Assembly (NCBI RefSeq): GCF_001426405.1
Contig: NZ_LMEP01000025.1
Location: 454,750 to 518,749, forward strand
Length of the DNA: 64,000 nucleotides
Origin: Streptomyces sp. Root1304
GTDB taxonomy: Bacteria; Actinomycetota; Actinomycetes; Streptomycetales; Streptomycetaceae
Direction of reading: 5' to 3'
Every line of letters begins with the position of its first letter. The first letter of the stretch is position 1. The notes beneath the pieces are model-generated. The model was not told where the DNA came from, made no database searches, and saw only the letters and a list, made by a program, of their open reading frames with translations. Below, in pieces: positions 25,621 through 33,185 of this stretch. The translations under genes and the position numbers were made by a program.

Positions 25621-27536
25621 TACCCAGGAGGCTCCTGCTGCGGGCCGCGGTCGACCGGGCCGCGGCCCGACAGGACCTCGCCGTACGCCTGCATGAGGTC
25701 GGCGAGCCGGAGGGTCGCGAGGTCCTCCCTGGTCGGGGTGTCCGGGTAGCCGGAGAGCCGCAGATCGCGGTAGGCGCAGGACTTCTCGTACAGGGTGCGC
25801 AGGAAGCGGCCGTTGCCCAGCTCGTCGATCCAGCCCTGCTCGACGACGTGAACGCTGATCGAGCGCAGCTCCTCGCGCGCCTCCTCGTCCCAGCAGTCGC
25901 CGTCGGCCGCGGCGAGCACCTCGCCGATGGCGGTCAGTTCCAGCGGCCGGTACGAGGGGAAGTCGACCCGGGTGGTGAAGCGGGAGGACAGCCCGGGGTT
26001 GGTGCTGAGCAGCCGGTCCATGCCCTCGGGGTACCCGGCGAGGATGACCACGAGGTGGTCGCGGTTGTCCTCGGCCCGCTTGAGGAGTACTTGGAGGGCC
26101 TCGTCGCCATAGGCGTCGCCCTTGCTGTAACCGGTGTTGGAGAGCGCGTACGCCTCGTCCACGAAGAGCACCCCGCCGACCGCCGAGTCGATCAGCTCAT
26201 TGGCCTTGACCGCGGTCTGCCCGAGGAACTCGCCGACCATGTCGGCCCGTTGGGCCTCCACGAGGTGATCGCCGCCGAGCAGGCCAAGGGCGTAGAACAC
26301 CCGGCCGAGGATGCGGGCGACGGTGGTCTTCCCGGTGCCCGAGGGGCCGGAGAAGACGAAGTGGCGTTTGGGCGGCTGGACCGGAAGACCCTGCCCGGCC
26401 CGCAGCCGGGCCATCTCCAGCTGCGCCGACAGCGCTTTGACCTGGCGCTTCACCGGCTCCAGGCCGACCATGCCCTCCAGCTCGGCGAGCGCCTCCGCGA
26501 GCAGCACCGGATCGGTGGGCCCCGCGGGGAAGCGCGGGGGCGCCGGCTGGGACGGCAGCGGGGCCTTCTGCCGTACGGTCTCCGGCGGCGGGGCGACCAC
26601 CGGCGGTACGGGTTCGGGTGCGAGCCGCAGGCCGTCGCCGAGCGGGCCGCCGGTGTCGGCCTCGGTGCCCGGCGCGGTGTCCACCGCGTCCTGGCCGAGC
26701 CCCCCGCCGAGGGTGCCGAGGGCGACCGTCGCGAGTCCGGTCGGGTCGTCCATGCCGTCGTAGCCCTCGAACCCGTCGTACTCGGCGATGGCCGCGAGCC
26801 GAGCGGCCGTGTCCATGAACGTCGGGTCGATCCGGTGCACGGCCCGGTAGAGGGGCAGGGCCGCGGCGCTGCGCCCGGTGCCCTCGTGGGCGCGGGCCAG
26901 CCAGTAGCGCAGCTCCTTGCGCTGGGGCTGCTCGCTGCGGCACCGCATCAGCGAGGCCGAGAGCAGCGGCTCGGCCTGCCCGTACATCTCCAGGCGGACC
27001 CGGGCCATGCCGCCGAAGAGCCCGGCCTCGATGCCGAGCAGCGGATCGTCGACGAGGGTCTCGGTGTGCCGGACGAGCTGGTCCCAGTCCTTGACGAGAT
27101 AGGCGCGGCAGGCGTGCAGGAAGCGCACCTGGGGGTCGGTGTCGACCGGCGGGAGCCCCGCGAGGGCCCGGTCGAGCTCCGGTACGTGGCGGCCGTCGAG
27201 CCAGTGGGAGGCGTGCGCGAGGAGCAGGTCGCGCGGGCTCTCCAGCACGGGCTGGACCCACCAGCCCAGCCAGTACCAGGAGTTGAGGGTGCGCCGGTAC
27301 CGGGAGCGCTGTTCGCCGAAGCGGTCGCGGTTGCGGTACATGCGCAGCAGCGCGGTCGTGGTGTCGACCCTGAGCGCGTGCAGCCCGAGCCAGGCGTCCG
27401 CCATTCCGGGGTCGATCCGTACCGCCGTCCGGAACTCGTCCTCCGCCTGCGGATAGGCGCCCATCGTGTAGGCGTCGACTCCGCGCAGCCAGGCGAGTTC
27501 GGCGGGGGCCTGCGCGCCCTGCGTGCCGATGTCCAT
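25617..27536 (-). CDS. EccA-like AAA+ ATPase (CbxX/CfxQ type with N-terminal TPR)
   Basis: 639 residues. The N-terminal half (to about 290) is helical TPR-like repeats, then a Pro-rich linker, then an AAA+ domain with Walker A GPSGTGKTT (near 399), Walker B GVLFVDEAY (near 457), and the arginine-finger region LSSRFTTRVDFPSY. Domain order and length match EccA of type VII secretion. No other type VII genes (EccB-E, WXG100) are nearby, so it is an orphan or serves another system. ATG at 27536 has GGGGGA upstream and is preferred over a GTG at 27581. Its stop codon lies inside the terminal repeat of the MITE-like element, so the original C-terminus may have been altered. Confidence 0.82.
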   Translation of the reverse strand: MDIGTQGAQAPAELAWLRGVDAYTMGAYPQAEDEFRTAVRIDPGMADAWLGLHALRVDTTTALLRMYRNRDRFGEQRSRYRRTLNSWYWLGWWVQPVLESPRDLLLAHASHWLDGRHVPELDRALAGLPPVDTDPQVRFLHACRAYLVKDWDQLVRHTETLVDDPLLGIEAGLFGGMARVRLEMYGQAEPLLSASLMRCRSEQPQRKELRYWLARAHEGTGRSAAALPLYRAVHRIDPTFMDTAARLAAIAEYDGFEGYDGMDDPTGLATVALGTLGGGLGQDAVDTAPGTEADTGGPLGDGLRLAPEPVPPVVAPPPETVRQKAPLPSQPAPPRFPAGPTDPVLLAEALAELEGMVGLEPVKRQVKALSAQLEMARLRAGQGLPVQPPKRHFVFSGPSGTGKTTVARILGRVFYALGLLGGDHLVEAQRADMVGEFLGQTAVKANELIDSAVGGVLFVDEAYALSNTGYSKGDAYGDEALQVLLKRAEDNRDHLVVILAGYPEGMDRLLSTNPGLSSRFTTRVDFPSYRPLELTAIGEVLAAADGDCWDEEAREELRSISVHVVEQGWIDELGNGRFLRTLYEKSCAYRDLRLSGYPDTPTREDLATLRLADLMQAYGEVLSGRGPVDRGPQQEPPGY

Positions 27537-27726
27537 CGGGTCCCCCACAACCGTCTTCGCATGGACGGGATTTGACCGCACCTGGGGGCATCGTACCTGC
27601 GCAGGGGGCGCGCGCTTAAGGAGAAGCGCATGATCCGGAAGCGGTGACCCTGGGTAAGCGTGAAGGCTCGGAAGGGGGCGCGAAGGGGTCGTGAAAGGCC
27701 CCGGTGAAGGTCTTCGGGGGCAGAAC

Positions 27727-27762
27727 GAAGCCCCCGATCACGGGGGAACAACCGGGGGCTTC
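27727..27762 (-). terminator. Hairpin terminator
   Basis: Perfect 10-bp arms GAAGCCCCCG (27727-27736) and CGGGGGCTTC (27753-27762). It lies in the 330-bp space between the kinase gene and the EccA-like gene on the same strand, and separates them into two units. No gene is seen in this space. Confidence 0.65.
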
Positions 27763-27866
27763 GCGTCTGCGGCGACTCCGAAAAGCCGCACATTCAGAAC
27801 GTAAGACCAGTACGACCCCTGGGTCAAGCGAAGTTGGGGCACTTGCGCAAGCGGACGAGGGGCCCC

Positions 27867-28496
27867 TCAGTTCACGGACATGAAGCCGTCACGGTGGGTG
27901 ATGATCTGGTCCGCGACCGCTGTCACAGCGGGCCCGGGTAGCCAGTCGTAACCCTTCTGACACTCGCGTACCAGGGTCTGCGCGAAGGGCCGCGAGGGGT
28001 CCTCGGCGAAATGGCGAGTCTCCGCCACCGTCCATCCGTCCCAGAACGCGGCCTGCTCCGGACCGTCCCGGTGCCGCCCCCGCGCCCAGGACTCCTCCGG
28101 TCCTCGCTCCATCCACAGCAGCCACGACAGGAACGGCCGTACCTCCCGCCGCCCGGCGCCGACGCCCTCGACGAGCACCACGGGGGCCGGCGGCAGTGCC
28201 CTCGGCTCCCCGAAGCGCCGGAGCCGCCAGTCGTACGGGCGGTAGGCGGCGGTCGCGCCGCTCGCGAGCGGTTCCAGGACCTGCTCGCGCAGCCTGCCGG
28301 TCCACGCGAACAGCTCCTCGTGCGTGGCGAGGTCGTCGAGGTGGAGCACGGGGGCGCCGCCGAGGGCGGCCGCGAGCCGGGCGGCGAGGGTGGACTTGCC
28401 GGAGCCGGCGTGGCCGTCGACCGCGACGAGCCGGACCGGGCCGCAGGAGGGCGGGAGCCGGAGCAGCGCGTGCGCGGCGCGGTCGAGGTCGTTCAT
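27867..28496 (-). CDS. Uridine kinase-like P-loop kinase
   Basis: 209 residues. VAVDGHAGSGKSTLAARLA near residue 25 is a Walker A, HLDDLATHEELFAW the metal/substrate Asp region, VVLVEGVGAGRREV a Walker B-like strand, and MERGPEESWARGRHRDG a lid with arginines. This pattern is that of actinomycete uridine kinase-like proteins; phosphorylation of a nucleoside or small metabolite is likely but the substrate is unknown. ATG start with only a weak ribosome binding site. Confidence 0.78.
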   Translation of the reverse strand: MNDLDRAAHALLRLPPSCGPVRLVAVDGHAGSGKSTLAARLAAALGGAPVLHLDDLATHEELFAWTGRLREQVLEPLASGATAAYRPYDWRLRRFGEPRALPPAPVVLVEGVGAGRREVRPFLSWLLWMERGPEESWARGRHRDGPEQAAFWDGWTVAETRHFAEDPSRPFAQTLVRECQKGYDWLPGPAVTAVADQIITHRDGFMSVN

Positions 28497-28553
28497 GGGC
28501 CCAGGGTAGGGGAGCGGGGGACCGCCGCAGGTCAACGAGGTGCCGGCGCCAGT

Positions 28554-28573
28554 GGTCGAGACCAATATTGGTG
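28554..28573. promoter_or_regulatory. DasR-like site overlapping a perfect palindrome
   Basis: TGGTCGAGACCA (28554-28565) differs by one base from the DasR consensus TGGTCTAGACCA. It overlaps the perfect 12-base palindrome ACCAATATTGGT (28562-28573). It lies between the divergent kinase and C39-like peptidase genes, 58 bases from the former and about 225 from the latter. Confidence 0.5.
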
Positions 28574-28797
28574 CGGCGACGCGGGGCGAAGTGCTGGCGG
28601 AGGGCCGGAGGGAACGGCGATAGTGGGGCGCGCGCGGGCCTGGACGGTGCGGGGGCGCGTGTGTGCGCGGGCCCGTCGTACGTCGCGGGCCCGGTCGTAC
28701 GCCGGAGTCCGCACCTCCGTACCGCAGCACGCCAGGGTCCGTCCGCGGGCCCGACGCACGCCCGCACGCCCACCGTTCTCGACTGGGGGTCACGCCC

Positions 28798-30210
28798 ATG
28801 ACCAGCTCCACCCCGCGCAGAACCGTCCTCACCGCCGCCCTCGCGGCCGCCGCGGGAACGGCCGCGACCGCCGCACCGGCGACAGCGGCCCCTGCCGCCC
28901 CGTGCGCCTCCGACTGTCCCCCCGCTCCCGCCCCGGACCGCTCGGCGGACGAGGGGGAGGGGCGGGGGCCCGCCGCCCCGGGACTCGTCGACAACCGGTT
29001 CTGGTCCTCGTACACGGACTGGCGGTGCGGCAGCGCGGCCGGCACGAAGGCGGTCGCCGGCCGCCGCCCCGGCCTGGTCATCGCCACCGCCGCCGGCCGC
29101 ACCGACTACACGGACCCGCACACCGGCCGCACCGGCACCTGGGAGTACGCGAGCTGGACCTCGCCGACGCACACCCCGGCGGTGCCCGCGACCGAGGTGA
29201 TCGCCTCCTGGAACGCCCACACCCCGCCCGGCACCTGGCTCCAGGTCGAGATGTCCGGCGGCTACGGCGACGGCACCGCGACCCCCTGGTACGTCCTGGG
29301 CCGTTGGGCCGCCGGTGACGCCGACATCCGGCGCACGTCGGTCGACGACCAGACCGACGGCCGGAGCACGGTGTGGACGGACACCTTCGCGATCGACGAC
29401 GCGGCGAGCGGGCTGCGGCTGACCTCGTACCGGCTGCGCCTCACGCTGTACCGCACGCCGGGGAGCGGTCTCACGCCCACGGTGTGGCGGCTGGGCGCGA
29501 TGGCCTCGGACGTCCCGGACCGCTTCACGGTCCCGGCCTCCGCGCCGGGCGTCGCCCGCGAACTGACCGTCCCGCGCTACTCCCAGAACACCCACGTCGG
29601 GCAGTACCCGGAGTACGACAACGGCGGCGAGGCCTGGTGCAGCCCGACCTCCTCGCAGATGATCGTCGAGTACTGGGGGCGCCGGCCCTCGGCCGAGGCG
29701 CTGTCCTGGGTCAACCCGGACTTCGCCGACCCCCAGGTCTGCCACGCGGCCCGCTTCACCTACGACCACCAGTACCAGGGCTGCGGCAACTGGCCCTTCA
29801 ACGCCGCCTACGCGGCCACGTACCCCGGCATGAACGCCGTGGTCACCCGACTGCGCTCGCTGACCGAACTGGAGACCCTGATCGCGGCCGGAATCCCGGC
29901 CATAACGTCCCAGTCGTTCCTGAAGGGCGAACTGACGGGAGCGGGCTACGGCACCTCGGGCCACCTGATGACCGTCATCGGCTTCACCCCGGAAGGCGAC
30001 ATCGTCGCCAACGACCCGGCCTCCCCGAACAACGAGGCGGTCCGCCACGTCTACCGCCGCCGCGAGTGGGAGAACATCTGGCTGCGGACCAAGCGTTACG
30101 ACGCGAACGGCAAGGTCAGAAGCGGGACGGGCGGTGTCTGCTACATCTTCTGGCCGGTCAGGTCAGCACCAAGTCAGCACCGCGCACTGCAGGCGCTCGG
30201 CCTGGTGTGA
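28798..30210 (+). CDS. Secreted C39-like cysteine peptidase-fold protein
   Basis: 470 residues. The N-terminus STPRRTVLTAALAAAAGTAA has an RR pair and looks like a Tat signal. Residues about 60-240 form an uncharacterised beta domain. The C-terminal peptidase C39-like domain has the candidate catalytic Cys in GGEAWCSPTSSQMI (near residue 280), His in SGHLMTVIGF (near 388) and Asp in ANDPAS. ATG start with GGGGG upstream. The last 15-20 residues read into an integrase relic on the opposite strand, so the present C-terminus is probably not the ancestral one. Substrate unknown; cell-wall peptides are a possibility. Confidence 0.82.
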   Translation: MTSSTPRRTVLTAALAAAAGTAATAAPATAAPAAPCASDCPPAPAPDRSADEGEGRGPAAPGLVDNRFWSSYTDWRCGSAAGTKAVAGRRPGLVIATAAGRTDYTDPHTGRTGTWEYASWTSPTHTPAVPATEVIASWNAHTPPGTWLQVEMSGGYGDGTATPWYVLGRWAAGDADIRRTSVDDQTDGRSTVWTDTFAIDDAASGLRLTSYRLRLTLYRTPGSGLTPTVWRLGAMASDVPDRFTVPASAPGVARELTVPRYSQNTHVGQYPEYDNGGEAWCSPTSSQMIVEYWGRRPSAEALSWVNPDFADPQVCHAARFTYDHQYQGCGNWPFNAAYAATYPGMNAVVTRLRSLTELETLIAAGIPAITSQSFLKGELTGAGYGTSGHLMTVIGFTPEGDIVANDPASPNNEAVRHVYRRREWENIWLRTKRYDANGKVRSGTGGVCYIFWPVRSAPSQHRALQALGLV

Positions 30211-30325
30211 GCATGTGCGGCCCGACGGCCGTCTCGACGACCTGACGGCAGCGCTCCTGGCCGTCCTGCGTGAGGTGGCCGTACCGGTCCACCGTGACCT
30301 TGATCGAACGATGAGCTCTTTCCAA
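30158..30325 (-). pseudogene. Tyrosine recombinase (integrase) C-terminal relic
   Basis: The minus strand encodes HRSIKVTVDRYGHLTQDGQE and RCRQVVE, the tail of a phage/plasmid-type integrase with the catalytic Tyr in DRYGHL. No N-terminal part, Arg or His box precedes it. It overlaps the end of the C39-like gene and abuts the transposase relic. Confidence 0.75.
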
Positions 30326-30369
30326 GCCGGCGGTGATGACCGTGGGTTGGACGGGCCTGCCCAACGACG

Positions 30370-30425
30370 AAGCTCCTGGCAGACGGGTGTCACGACCAAG
30401 ATCCACCGTGCCCCACCAGGAGCTT
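30370..30425. repeat. Ten-base inverted repeat before the transposase start
   Basis: AAGCTCCTGG (30370-30379) and CCAGGAGCTT (30416-30425) are perfect inverted repeats ending four bases before the transposase GTG. They could be part of the element end or a stem that limits transposase translation. Confidence 0.5.
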
Positions 30426-30428
30426 TGC

Positions 30429-31242
30429 GTGCTTGTCTACCCGTCCTCGGTCGATCTGTCCGATCGCACCCTGCGGTTCCTGAGCGGACGGCTGAAGGCC
30501 AGGCGTCGGGAGATCGGGACGCGTTGGCGGCGCCTTCCCTCCTCGCGACAGGCCCTCCTCGCCCTGGCCCACCTGCGGTGCGGTGACACCTACGCCCAGC
30601 TCGCCGCCGGGTTCGGCGTCGGGATCGCGACCTTCCCCAAGCTCTCAACTCCGTTCGAGCAGGGGAGACCCTATTCCGCTGCATACGTGAAGCCGTCGAG
30701 GCCCTGTCCTCCATCGCCCCGTCCCTGACCGAGGCGATGCGGACGATCTGGGAGAAGGCGTTCGTCATCCTCGACGGCACCCTGCCGCCGATCGACCGCA
30801 TCGCCGCCGACACCCCTATTACTCCGGGAAGCGCAAGCGCCACGGCATGAACGTGCAGGTCCTCACCGATCCGTGCGGACGGCTGCTCCGGGCCTCGTCG
30901 GCTCTGCCCGGCTCGACTCACGACCTGACCGCCGCCGGGCAGCACGGGATCGTCGAAGCCCTCATCGAAACCGGACTCAGATGTGGGGCGGACAAGGCGT
31001 ATCAAGGCGCCGGCGGACCCGTCCGCGTACCGTTTCGGGGCCTGTGCCTCAAGCGGTGCAAGCGCCGCCACACCACCATCCACGCCGAGATTGGCTGTCT
31101 CGGCGAGCAGGCCATGGTCACCCCCAAGGGGTGGCGCCCCCGGAAGCTCCGCTGTAGCACCAACCGAATCACCGACGTCGTGAGGGCCGTCCTCGTCCTT
31201 CGCCTCGCAGCAACGCGAGGTTGGAAGAAGCTCCGTGATGAA
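30429..31242 (+). pseudogene. IS5-type (DDE_Tnp_4) transposase, frameshifted
   Basis: The reading begins VYPSSVDLSDRTLRFLSGRL and RWRRLPSSRQALLALAHLRC, which I recall as the N-terminus of a common Streptomyces DDE transposase. The frame breaks at 30633 (34-base hairpin insertion) and again near 30815, where a base is missing in the coding for DTPYYSGKRKRHG. Later recognisable pieces are ILDGTLPPIDRIAADTP, MNVQVLTDPCGRLL and KAYQGAGGPVRVPFRG, ending ITDVVRAVLVLRLA. Two frame disruptions make it inactive. Confidence 0.8.
30629..30670. repeat. 34-bp hairpin insertion with GACC target duplication
   Basis: Inside the transposase, GACC at 30629-30632 is repeated at 30667-30670. Between them, 34 bases (30633-30666) form a hairpin: TCCCC with GGGGA, GCTC with GAGC, and AAC with GTT. 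Removing the insertion plus one GACC restores the transposase frame at that point. I recall very similar CCCCAAGCTCTC...GAGCAGGGG sequences scattered through Streptomyces genomes. Confidence 0.65.
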
Positions 31243-31504
31243 GCCCTGCTGATCGAGGCGGACCGCGGCGGCGGTGTCCACGGGAAGGGCGGTGGGCACG
31301 GCCGCCAGGAGCCTGCCCGGCACAGGCCACGCGATCCGCGCGCACATCTTCCGGGCCACGGGCGCGTGCGACGGCGCGGCGGATGCCCGTTCATCGGAAG
31401 TACACCGGAGTCCGGAGTTACCCGTCGTGCGGCGGCTGCCCTGGCGACACTCTCCGGAACCAGGCTCTCGCGAGTCCCACCACCCCCCTGCAGAGGAGAC
31501 TTGT
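31243..31504. other. Debris between transposase relic and phytase gene
   Basis: No intact gene. The plus strand contains IRAHIFRATG, which resembles the HxFRATG box of tyrosine recombinases, again as an isolated fragment. AGAGGAG near 31492 is the phytase ribosome binding site. Confidence 0.35.
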
Positions 31505-32815
31505 GTGAATCGCTCCACCATCGTCCGATCGGCCGTCCTGACCGTGACCACGGCTTTCGCGGCGGCGGCACTGGCCGTGCCCGCCGAGGCCCGGCATCGC
31601 GCGTACGCCGACACCCTGCCGGTCGTGACGCCCCGTGCGGAGACGCCGGTGCTGCACGACGACGACGAGGGCGGCAACGCCGACGCGGACGACCCGGCCA
31701 TCTGGCGCAACGCCGCGGCCCCCGGCCGCAGCCTCGTCGTCGCCACCGCCAAGGAGGGCGGTCTGCGGGTCTACGACCTGGACGCGCGACCGGTGCAGTC
31801 GATAGCCGCGCCTCCCGCCGCGGGCGAGGACGACGCCCCGGGCCGGTTCAACAACGTGGACCTCGTCCACGGGCTGCGGCTCTCCTCGGGGAAGGCCGAT
31901 CTGGCCGTCACCAGCGACCGGGGCAACGACCGGCTGCGTTTCTACCGCATCGACCGCGACCGCACCGGCGGTCCGCTGACCGATGTCACCGATCCCGCCG
32001 CACCGCCCGTCTTCTCGCAGGACCAGGCCGAGATCAACGACCAGCGGACCGCCTACGGCCTGGCGACCTGGACGGACCGTACGACGGGGAAGTCCTACGC
32101 CCTGGTCAGCCGCCGCGAGCGCACCAGCATCGCCCTCCTGGAACTACTGCCGGCCGCGGACGGCAAGGTCACCTACCGCAAGGTCCGCAGCCTCGACCTG
32201 CCCTCCTCCTTCCGGCTGCCCGACGGCACCTCGTGGTCCCCGTGCGCCGAGCCCGGCGAACTGCCGCAGGTCGAGGGCATGGTCGTCGACCCGGCCAACG
32301 GCATGCTCTACGCCGGCCAGGAGGACATCGGCGTCTGGCGGCTGCGCGCCGACCTCACCGGCACCCCGAAGCTGATCGACAAGGTCCGCGAGTACGGCGT
32401 CCCCGGCGTCTACGACGAGGAGACCGAGGAGTGCACGCCGGGCGCCGACCCCGGCTTCGGCGGCACGAAGATCTCCGCCGACGTCGAGGGCCTGACGCTG
32501 CTCACCGAGTCCGACGGCGACGGCTACATCCTCGCCTCCAGCCAGGGCGACAACACCTTCGCCGCCTACGACCGTGAGCTGGAGGACGCCAACGAGTACG
32601 AGGGCGGCTTCCGGGTCGCCGCCGCGAACGACACCCTCGACGGCTCCGAGGAGTGCGACGGCGCCGCCGTCCTCAACGCCCCGCTCGGCTCCAAGTACCC
32701 CAACGGCCTCCTCGTCGTCCAGGACGGGCACGACGCCCCCGGCGACGGCGACCGGGACTCGACCGACTTCAAGTTCGTCGACCTCGGCAAGGTCATGGAC
32801 GCCCTCGACGACTGA
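31505..32815 (+). CDS. Secreted beta-propeller phytase (3-phytase)
   Basis: 436 residues with a Sec signal peptide (about 1-35). The mature protein has the six-bladed phytase pattern: DADDPAIWRNAAAPGRSLVV, TAKEGGLRVYDLDA, FNNVDLVHGLRL, then VEGMVVDPANGMLYAGQEDI and YILASSQGDNTF, rich in acidic calcium-binding residues. It should release phosphate from phytate outside the cell. GTG start with an AGAGGAG ribosome binding site. It begins right after mobile-element debris. Confidence 0.88.
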   Translation: MNRSTIVRSAVLTVTTAFAAAALAVPAEARHRAYADTLPVVTPRAETPVLHDDDEGGNADADDPAIWRNAAAPGRSLVVATAKEGGLRVYDLDARPVQSIAAPPAAGEDDAPGRFNNVDLVHGLRLSSGKADLAVTSDRGNDRLRFYRIDRDRTGGPLTDVTDPAAPPVFSQDQAEINDQRTAYGLATWTDRTTGKSYALVSRRERTSIALLELLPAADGKVTYRKVRSLDLPSSFRLPDGTSWSPCAEPGELPQVEGMVVDPANGMLYAGQEDIGVWRLRADLTGTPKLIDKVREYGVPGVYDEETEECTPGADPGFGGTKISADVEGLTLLTESDGDGYILASSQGDNTFAAYDRELEDANEYEGGFRVAAANDTLDGSEECDGAAVLNAPLGSKYPNGLLVVQDGHDAPGDGDRDSTDFKFVDLGKVMDALDD

Positions 32816-33185
32816 TCGTCCCCGACGGGCCGCCGCCCACATGCGACGTGCAGGCCGGACGGGCTGTGACCCTTGGCGCGCCCGATCGGAAGCGGTGAAA
32901 CCCGAAACGAAGCGGGCACGCTGCTGTAGGCGAGGGCTCACGATGACGCGGCGACATCCCCGCTGGCCCGTCGGTCCTCGGGCACGGATCGCCCGGCCGT
33001 GGATTCCGCGCTCGCGGACCCCGCTCCCGGCCATCGCAAGACCTCGCCGCCGCGAGGCGACCTGTCGGGCCGGGCGCCGAGCACGTCGTACGGCCGGCGC
33101 CCACGGCGACCGGGGCGACACCCCTCACCCGCGTCGACGACCCCGCGGGTCAATGCGCCCATTCCTTCCGGGAGTTGTCACCCCC
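32816..33185. other. Intergenic region without a recognised gene
   Basis: 370 bases between the convergent phytase and pectinase genes. No protein-like frame and no strong hairpin terminator were recognised. Confidence 0.4.
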
